Below, piece after piece: positions 1 to 4,611 of a DNA stretch of 7,968 nucleotides. The stretch covers positions 1-7,968 of the forward strand of contig JAPSGP010000118.1 in assembly GCA_031177445.1 (NCBI GenBank). The letters are read 5' to 3'. Origin of the DNA: Acidimicrobiia bacterium (GTDB lineage Bacteria; Actinomycetota; Acidimicrobiia; IMCC26256; JACDBD01). How positions within the stretch are numbered: position 1 is the stretch's first letter; each line of letters opens with the position of its first letter. The notes beneath the pieces are model-generated. The model saw only the letters and a list, made by a program, of their open reading frames with translations, ran no database searches and was not told the origin of the DNA. A program made the translations under genes and the position numbers.

Positions 1-238
1 GTGCGTGATCTCGTGCGATCCGGAGGACCGGTTGGCGGGTTGGACCGCGTCACGCGTCGGTGCCGACCACCTGATCTGGGCCAGCGACTTCCCGCATCCG
101 GACGCGGTGTTCCCGGGTGCGGTCGAAGAGTTCCTTGCTGACGGCGGGGTCGACGACGCCGAGATCTCGACCGTTCTCTGGGACACGCCCCTGCGGTTCT
201 ACGGCCTGGCGGATCGCTTCGCCGCGCCCGTCGGGTAG
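1..238 (+). CDS. Amidohydrolase-2 family metal-dependent hydrolase, C-terminal fragment
   Basis: Only the last ~79 codons are visible; the frame is open from position 2 and ends at TAG 236-238, so the true start lies left of the window. The segment reads IWASDFPHPD at about residues 25-34 of the visible part, followed by a helix and the ending WDTPLRFYGL. In the amidohydrolase-2 family (ACMSD-like TIM barrels) the Asp of the 'SDFPHPD' strand is the metal-binding and catalytic acid near the C-terminus, and the closing 'N/D-x-x-R-x-Y/F-x-L' helix is typical. Such enzymes hydrolyse or decarboxylate cyclic or aromatic substrates in the cytoplasm, but the substrate cannot be told from this fragment. 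The next gene starts 40 bp downstream on the same strand, so the two could share a transcript. The family call is fairly firm; the specific reaction is unknown. Confidence 0.8.
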   Translation, partial: CVISCDPEDRLAGWTASRVGADHLIWASDFPHPDAVFPGAVEEFLADGGVDDAEISTVLWDTPLRFYGLADRFAAPVG

Positions 239-278
239 ACGCGCGGCGGTCGGGCGTCGCCGCACTACCGTCAGGCAT

Positions 279-1400
279 GTGAACGCGATCACCGATCTCA
301 TGACCGAGATGGGTCATGAGCAGGTCGTGTTCATCGCCGATCCGGCCTCGGGCCTCCGGGCGGTGATCGCGGTGCACTCGACCGCCCTCGGGCCGTCGGT
401 CGGCGGCATCCGCTTCTGGCGTTACCCGAGCGAGCGCGATGCGGTCGTCGACGCCTTGCGCCTCTCGCAGGCCATGAGCTTCAAAGCCGCGCTGGCCGGG
501 CTCGACCAGGGCGGTGGCAAGGCGGTCGTGCTGTACGACGACCCCACCGCACCCCGCTCGGAACCGCTGTTGCTCGCGATTGGACGCGCCATCGACGAGC
601 TCGGCGGGCGGTACATCGCTGCCGAGGACGTCGGCGCCACGCCCCGCGACATGGAGGTGATCTCTCGGGAGACTCGTTGGGTCAGCGGGCTCGAAGGTCC
701 CGGTGGTTCGGGTGATCCCTCGTCCGTGACCGCGATCGGCGTGGTCCACGCGATGCGCACCGTGGTCGAGGAGCTCGACGGCGACTCGAGGCTCCAGGAT
801 CGGCGCGTGGTCGTGCAGGGCGCCGGCCACGTGGGCACGCACCTCGTCGAGCTGCTCGTGGCCGAGCAAGCGAACGTTGCGGTGGCAGACATCCGCCCCG
901 AGCGCGTCGAGGCGCTGGTGCAATCACAGGGTGTCGAAGCCGTGGCGCTCGACTCGGTGCTCGAAGAGCCCTGCGACGTGCTCGCGCCGTGCGCTCTGGG
1001 CGGTGTGTTCAGCGTCGAGAGCGTCGAGCGACTGCGGTGTCGCGCCGTTTGTGGCGCCGCCAACAACCAGCTCGTCGACCTGGCGGCGGGCGACGAGCTT
1101 GCCGAGCGTGGGATCCTCTACGCACCGGACTTCGTCGCGAACGCCGGCGGCATCATCAACCTTGCCGAGGAGTTCGTCGGCTACGACCGCGAGCGGGCCC
1201 TCGCCCGGACTGCCGAGATCACGAAGACGATCCGCGGGATCTTCGAACACGCACGAGAGCGCGGGATCGCGCCGGCGCGCGCCGCCGACGAGCTGGCGCG
1301 GCGGCGCATCGCCGAAGAAGGGAGTGGGCGCTGGCACCCCGGTGATCCCGCGGGATGGACCAACGGCGAGCCCCTCCGCACCCTGCGTCCCGATCGATAG
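279..1400 (+). CDS. Leu/Val/Phe-type NAD-dependent amino-acid dehydrogenase
   Basis: A 373-residue cytoplasmic enzyme of the Glu/Leu/Phe/Val dehydrogenase family, which oxidatively deaminates an amino acid to a 2-oxoacid plus ammonia with NAD+. Seen: substrate-site Lys69 (MSFKAALAG) and Lys81 (GGGKAVV), catalytic Asp117 in AAEDVG, Rossmann loop GAGHVG at 181-186, an acidic Asp204 closing the second strand (NAD preference), CGAANNQL, and NAGGIINLAEE. The last motif is closer to leucine/valine dehydrogenases than to phenylalanine dehydrogenases, and the length fits the family (~360-375). GTG at 279 is chosen because it places the two lysines within one residue of their numbers in Bacillus leucine dehydrogenase (68/80). 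The open frame upstream to 117 overlaps the amidohydrolase and has no family similarity, while ATG 300 would trim the conserved first helix. The Shine-Dalgarno sequence is weak (AGG at 273-275). Likely role: branched-chain amino-acid catabolism. The exact amino acid (Leu, Val or Ile) is not resolved. Confidence 0.92.
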   Translation: MNAITDLMTEMGHEQVVFIADPASGLRAVIAVHSTALGPSVGGIRFWRYPSERDAVVDALRLSQAMSFKAALAGLDQGGGKAVVLYDDPTAPRSEPLLLAIGRAIDELGGRYIAAEDVGATPRDMEVISRETRWVSGLEGPGGSGDPSSVTAIGVVHAMRTVVEELDGDSRLQDRRVVVQGAGHVGTHLVELLVAEQANVAVADIRPERVEALVQSQGVEAVALDSVLEEPCDVLAPCALGGVFSVESVERLRCRAVCGAANNQLVDLAAGDELAERGILYAPDFVANAGGIINLAEEFVGYDRERALARTAEITKTIRGIFEHARERGIAPARAADELARRRIAEEGSGRWHPGDPAGWTNGEPLRTLRPDR

Positions 1401-1406
1401 CATCCG

Positions 1407-1450
1407 AATGTGGGCAGCGGGTCGCGTCAGCGCGACCGACAGCCCACGTT
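1407..1450 (+). other. Two-tier intergenic stem-loop (possible terminator or mRNA processing element)
   Basis: The 86-bp gap between the dehydrogenase stop and the ligase start holds a strong inverted repeat. The inner stem GGTCGCG (1420-1426) pairs perfectly with CGCGACC (1431-1437) around a TCAG loop. After a symmetric 4x4 internal loop, GTGGGC (1410-1415) pairs with GCCCAC (1442-1447), and A-A-T at 1407-1409 can extend the outer stem against G-T-T at 1448-1450. Only a short T run (1449-1451) follows, so it is not a textbook intrinsic terminator. It could attenuate read-through, stabilise mRNA ends, or bind a dimeric regulator as a DNA palindrome. The structure is plain; the function is inferred. 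Confidence 0.45.
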
Positions 1451-1474
1451 TGCATGTCCGAACCACGCCGGACC

Positions 1475-1480
1475 GGGGAG
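1475..1480 (+). promoter_or_regulatory. Shine-Dalgarno site of the acyl-CoA ligase gene
   Basis: GGGGAG lies 6 bp before ATG 1487. It is the best ribosome-binding match near this gene and decides the start over the longer open frame that reaches back to 1355, inside the dehydrogenase gene. Confidence 0.65.
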
Positions 1481-1486
1481 TCGGGA

Positions 1487-3022
1487 ATGAAGGTGGCGCT
1501 CACCGTCAACGACTTCCTCGAGCGCGCCGCACTCGTGTACGGCGACCGCGTGGGCATCGTCGACGAGCCCGATCAGCCGGCGCCGTCGCTCGGCGACCTC
1601 ACCTACCAGCGTGTTCACGAGCTGGCGCGTTCGCAGGCGGCTGCGCTCGACCGCCTCGGGATCGGGTTCGGCGAACGCGTGGCGATCGTGTCGCAGAACG
1701 CCGCTCGGTTGTTCGTGTCGTTCTTCGGGGTGAGTGGCGCGGGCCGGATCCTCGTGCCGATCAACTTCCGCCTCAACGCCGACGAGATCGCCTACATCGT
1801 CGAGCACTGCGGCGCGAGCGTGCTGGTCGTCGACCCGGAGCTCGACGAGCAGCTCGTCGACGTCTCGGCCAAGCACCGGTTCGTGCTCGGCGGCGAGTTC
1901 GACGCCGAGTTCTTCGGCGCCGGTGACGAGCCCGAGCGCTGGGCTCCCGACGAGGACGCCACCGCCACCATCAACTACACGAGCGGCACCACGGCGCGGC
2001 CGAAGGGCGTGCAGCTCACGCACCGCAACTGCTGGATCAACGCCGCCGTCTTCGGATGGCAGGCCGGCGTCGACGATCGCGACGTCTACCTCCACACGCT
2101 GCCGATGTTCCACTGCAACGGATGGGGCATGCCGTACGCCGCCACCGGCATGGGGGCGCGCCACATCGCGTTGCGGAAGGTGGAGGGGGCCGAGATCCTG
2201 CGCCGCATCCAACGCCACGGCGTCACGCTGCTGAACGGCGCGCCCGCGGTCGTCAACGCGGTGCTCGACGCTGCCGAGACATGGGACGGTGAGATCCCGG
2301 GCCGCGGCAGGACCCGGGTGATCGTCGCCGGCGCGCCGCCGCCCACACGCACGATCGAGCGGGTCGAGACCGACCTGGGCTGGGAGTTCATCCAGATCTA
2401 CGGGCTGACCGAGACCGCGCCCCTCCTCACCATGAACCGGAGTCGGGCCGAGTACGACGCGCTCACGGCGAGCGAGCGGGCGCAGCGGCTCGGACGCGCC
2501 GGCGCGCCCGCGCTCGGGGTTCGGCTCCGAGTCGACGGCCAGGGGGAGGTGCTCGCCTGCAGCAACGTCGTCATGGAGGGCTACTGGGAACAGCCCGACG
2601 AGACCTCCGCCGCGATCGACGACGGATGGTTCCACACGGGCGACGGCGGCTCGATCGACGACGAGCACTACCTGACCATCTCCGATCGGAAGAAGGACGT
2701 CATCATCTCGGGCGGCGAGAACGTGTCGTCGATCGAGGTCGAGGACTGCGTGTTCGCGCACCCGGCCGTCGCCGAGGTCGCGGCGATCGGCGTGCCCGAC
2801 GAGAAGTGGGGCGAGACGGTCAAGGCGCTCGTCGTGCTCGCGCCGGACGCCGCGTGCACCGAGCAGGAACTGATCGACCACTGTCGCGACCGCTTGGCGC
2901 ACTACAAGTGCCCGACGTCGATCGAGTTCCGGGACGAGCTGTTCCGCACCGCCACCGGCAAGCTCCAGAAGTTCAAGCTGCGGGCGCCCTATTGGGAAGG
3001 ACGAGAACGGAGGGTCAACTGA
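1487..3022 (+). CDS. FadD-like AMP-forming acyl-CoA ligase
   Basis: A 511-residue ANL-superfamily enzyme that activates a carboxylic acid with ATP to an acyl-adenylate and then forms the CoA thioester; cytoplasmic. Seen in order: P-loop YTSGTTARPKGV (164-175), LPMFHCNGWG (205-214), IYGLTETAP (304-312), HTGD (383-386), the hinge region SDRKKDVIISGGENVSSIEVED (399-420) with Arg401, and TATGKLQK with the adenylation lysine Lys492. All core motifs are intact and the length is normal for the family. The 'FHCNGW' and 'SGGENVSSIEVE' signatures place it with medium-chain or short branched acyl-CoA synthetases and DmdB-like (methylmercaptopropionate) ligases rather than with acetyl-CoA synthetases or very-long-chain enzymes; the actual acid is unknown. 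The start ATG has a good SD. The stop lies 7 bp before the next gene, implying an operon with the small protein and the alcohol dehydrogenase. Confidence 0.93.
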   Translation: MKVALTVNDFLERAALVYGDRVGIVDEPDQPAPSLGDLTYQRVHELARSQAAALDRLGIGFGERVAIVSQNAARLFVSFFGVSGAGRILVPINFRLNADEIAYIVEHCGASVLVVDPELDEQLVDVSAKHRFVLGGEFDAEFFGAGDEPERWAPDEDATATINYTSGTTARPKGVQLTHRNCWINAAVFGWQAGVDDRDVYLHTLPMFHCNGWGMPYAATGMGARHIALRKVEGAEILRRIQRHGVTLLNGAPAVVNAVLDAAETWDGEIPGRGRTRVIVAGAPPPTRTIERVETDLGWEFIQIYGLTETAPLLTMNRSRAEYDALTASERAQRLGRAGAPALGVRLRVDGQGEVLACSNVVMEGYWEQPDETSAAIDDGWFHTGDGGSIDDEHYLTISDRKKDVIISGGENVSSIEVEDCVFAHPAVAEVAAIGVPDEKWGETVKALVVLAPDAACTEQELIDHCRDRLAHYKCPTSIEFRDELFRTATGKLQKFKLRAPYWEGRERRVN

Positions 3023-3029
3023 CCGAGGC

Positions 3030-3338
3030 ATGTTCCATGCGGTCAAGTACGTCTACGAGTCGTTCATGAGGCGTGAAGAGCGGAAGGTCCCGGACGGACC
3101 GACCGTTTCGCGGGTGACCGGTCAGCTCCGGTACATCTTCGAGGAGCGGCCCGAGCTCGCGGGAGCGTCGGCAGCGGAGCTCGCCGGCTGGCTGAGCCGC
3201 GAGGACCGCATGGCGCGCGCACGGGAACATGATCCACTCGGTTCGAAGGAGGACGTCGAAGCGGCCGCCGACCGGCTCGACGATCGTGTGACCGAGGCGA
3301 TGGTGGCCGAGGCGCTCCAGAAGATCCGACGCACATGA
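3030..3338 (+). CDS. Conserved-looking small protein of unknown function
   Basis: A 102-residue protein that I do not recognise. It is soluble (no signal peptide or membrane segment), highly charged and predicted mostly helical: an N-terminal segment MFHAVKYVYESF, a basic patch RREERK at 14-19, then several amphipathic stretches (GQLRYIFEERPEL, AAELAGWLSRED, and the C-terminal helix DRVTEAMVAEALQKIRR). It has no cysteines and no nucleotide-binding or metal motif. It begins 7 bp after the ligase stop; GGAGGG at 3009-3014 is 15 bp upstream, rather far for an SD, so translation may be coupled to the ligase. Met13 (ATG 3066) is an alternative start. It ends 16 bp before the alcohol dehydrogenase and is probably in the same operon. 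That it is a gene is supported by tight packing and by the lack of any other good frame here; its role is open. Confidence 0.7.
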   Translation: MFHAVKYVYESFMRREERKVPDGPTVSRVTGQLRYIFEERPELAGASAAELAGWLSREDRMARAREHDPLGSKEDVEAAADRLDDRVTEAMVAEALQKIRRT

Positions 3339-3340
3339 CG

Positions 3341-3345
3341 AGGAG
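3341..3345 (+). promoter_or_regulatory. Shine-Dalgarno site that sets the TTG start of the alcohol dehydrogenase
   Basis: AGGAG lies 9 bp before TTG 3355, just after the stop of the 102-residue gene. It is the strongest SD match in this stretch and supports translation from TTG, which gives the family-typical start MKALLYG, rather than from an internal ATG. Confidence 0.7.
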
Positions 3346-3354
3346 ACAGAACCG

Positions 3355-4599
3355 TTGAAGGCACTGTTGTACGGGGTTGCGCCCGAACCGCAGCCCGAGC
3401 TCGACGACGACGTCGCGCAATTCCCGCTGCTGCAGGCGTTGCGCACCACACCGATGAAGTTGGTCGACATGGACGACCCCGGCTTCCTGCTGCCCGACTG
3501 GGTCGTGACCAAGCCACGGCTCACCGGCATCTGCGGCTCCGACGCCAAGCAGGTGTTCATGGACTGGGTGAACGTCGCCACCCCCGACAACCCGATGAAG
3601 GGGTTCTTCTCCCTCCCGCAGGTGCTCGGTCACGAAGTGGTTGCCGATGTGGTGGCGCTGGGACCCGAGGCCGAGGGGCTGGAGGCCGGCGACCGGGTGG
3701 TGCTGAACCCGTGGTTGTCGTGCGCGCCCCGGGGCGTCGAGCCGGTCTGCCCGGCGTGCGAGACGGGGGACTACAGCCTGTGCTGGAGCTTCGGCGTGGG
3801 CCCGATCGCTCCCGGCATCCACACGGGTACTTCGAGCGATGCGAGCGGTGGCTACGCCGAGCTCATGCCTGCCCACGACTCGATGCTGTTCAAGGTGCCG
3901 GCCGGCGTGCCCGACGAGCTCGCGGTGTTCGCGGATCCGTTCGCGGTGAGCCTGCATTCGATCACCCGACATCCGCCGACTCCCCGCGGGAAGGTGATGG
4001 TGTACGGCGCCGGCGCGCTGGGAACGTGCGCGACCGCGATCCTGCGCGCGCTGTACCCCGACGTCGAGGTCTTGGTCGTGGCCCGGTTCGAGTCGCAGGC
4101 CCAGCTTGCCCGGAAGCTGGGCGCGACCGTGATCGGGCACGAGCCGGCGGTGCACGTGATCGAGGAGGCGGCCGCCTGGTCGGGCGGTGTCCTGCAGCCC
4201 AGTGACGGGCTGCCGATGGCGTACCCGGGCGCGATCGACGTCGTCTACGACACCATCGGCAAGCAGGAGACGTTCGAAGTCGGCTCGCGCGTGCTCCGAG
4301 CCCGCGGAACGCTGGTGAAGGCGGGAGTCCACGGTCCGACGTTCTGGGAGGACACGCCGCTCTACTTCAAGGAGATCTCGCTGGTCGGCTCGAACGCGTT
4401 CGGGTTCGAGGAAGTCGACGGCGTGCGTCAGCACGGGATCCAGCACTACCTCGACCTCGTCGCCGACGGCCGCGTCGATCTCACCGGGATGCTGACGCAC
4501 ACGTTCGCGCTCGACGACTGGCGCGACGCGTTCGGCGCCCTCGCCACGCAGGAGCGAAGCGGCGCGATCAAGGTCGCCTTCGACCAGCGGCCTCGGTAG
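3355..4599 (+). CDS. Zinc-dependent medium-chain alcohol dehydrogenase (MDR family)
   Basis: A 414-residue cytoplasmic oxidoreductase interconverting an alcohol and an aldehyde or ketone with NAD(P). Seen: GroES-like catalytic domain with zinc ligand Cys60 in GICGSD, GHE at 92-94 (His93, Glu94), and ADPFAVSLHS (193-202), where Asp194 stands in for the usual Glu ligand region. A four-cysteine structural zinc lobe is present at Cys123, 132, 135 and 143. Rossmann loop GAGALG spans 218-223. Two oddities: the lobe is spaced C-x8-C-x2-C-x7-C instead of the common C-x2-C-x2-C-x7-C, and the second strand ends in Ala243-Arg244 where NAD enzymes have Asp, hinting at NADP preference. The first catalytic Cys is ~20 residues later than usual because of an N-terminal insertion. 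TTG start, with a good SD. It closes the plus-strand operon. Family firm, substrate unknown. Confidence 0.9.
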   Translation: MKALLYGVAPEPQPELDDDVAQFPLLQALRTTPMKLVDMDDPGFLLPDWVVTKPRLTGICGSDAKQVFMDWVNVATPDNPMKGFFSLPQVLGHEVVADVVALGPEAEGLEAGDRVVLNPWLSCAPRGVEPVCPACETGDYSLCWSFGVGPIAPGIHTGTSSDASGGYAELMPAHDSMLFKVPAGVPDELAVFADPFAVSLHSITRHPPTPRGKVMVYGAGALGTCATAILRALYPDVEVLVVARFESQAQLARKLGATVIGHEPAVHVIEEAAAWSGGVLQPSDGLPMAYPGAIDVVYDTIGKQETFEVGSRVLRARGTLVKAGVHGPTFWEDTPLYFKEISLVGSNAFGFEEVDGVRQHGIQHYLDLVADGRVDLTGMLTHTFALDDWRDAFGALATQERSGAIKVAFDQRPR

Positions 4600-4611
4600 C
4601 AGACCGCTATC
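4595..4611. other. Small hairpin spanning both convergent stop codons
   Basis: Only 7 bp separate the TAG of the alcohol dehydrogenase (4597-4599) and the TAG of the minus-strand hydrolase (4607-4609). GGTAGC (4595-4600) can pair with GCTATC (4606-4611), with one G-U pair, around a 5-nt loop. The complementarity arises partly because the two stop codons face each other. There is no T run on either side, so a working bidirectional terminator is doubtful. Confidence 0.25.

Noticed and set aside
243..263. GCGGCG/CGCCGC inverted repeat between the amidohydrolase and the dehydrogenase.
   Set aside because: Six GC pairs with a 9-nt loop and no T run is expected by chance at this GC content; not enough to call a terminator.
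117..278. N-terminal extension of the amino-acid dehydrogenase from an ATG at 117.
   Set aside because: It overlaps the amidohydrolase and encodes an Arg/Ser-rich stretch unlike the family; GTG 279 matches the usual N-terminus.
422..1066. Minus-strand frame of 214 codons opposite the amino-acid dehydrogenase.
   Set aside because: Ser/Thr/Pro-rich shadow; the plus strand has clear catalytic and NAD-binding motifs.
1355..1486. N-terminal extension of the acyl-CoA ligase from an ATG at 1355.
   Set aside because: It would overlap the dehydrogenase and read through the stem-loop; ATG 1487 has a proper SD and the normal family start.
1427..3046. Open minus-strand frame of 539 codons opposite the acyl-CoA ligase.
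   Set aside because: It is the antisense shadow of a gene with complete family motifs; its composition (Arg/Val/Asp-rich, no domain) is typical of GC-rich antisense frames.
3064..4500. Open minus-strand frame of 478 codons opposite the small protein and the alcohol dehydrogenase.
   Set aside because: It is rich in His, Arg and Gln with no recognisable motif and covers two plus-strand genes with SD support; a high-GC artefact.
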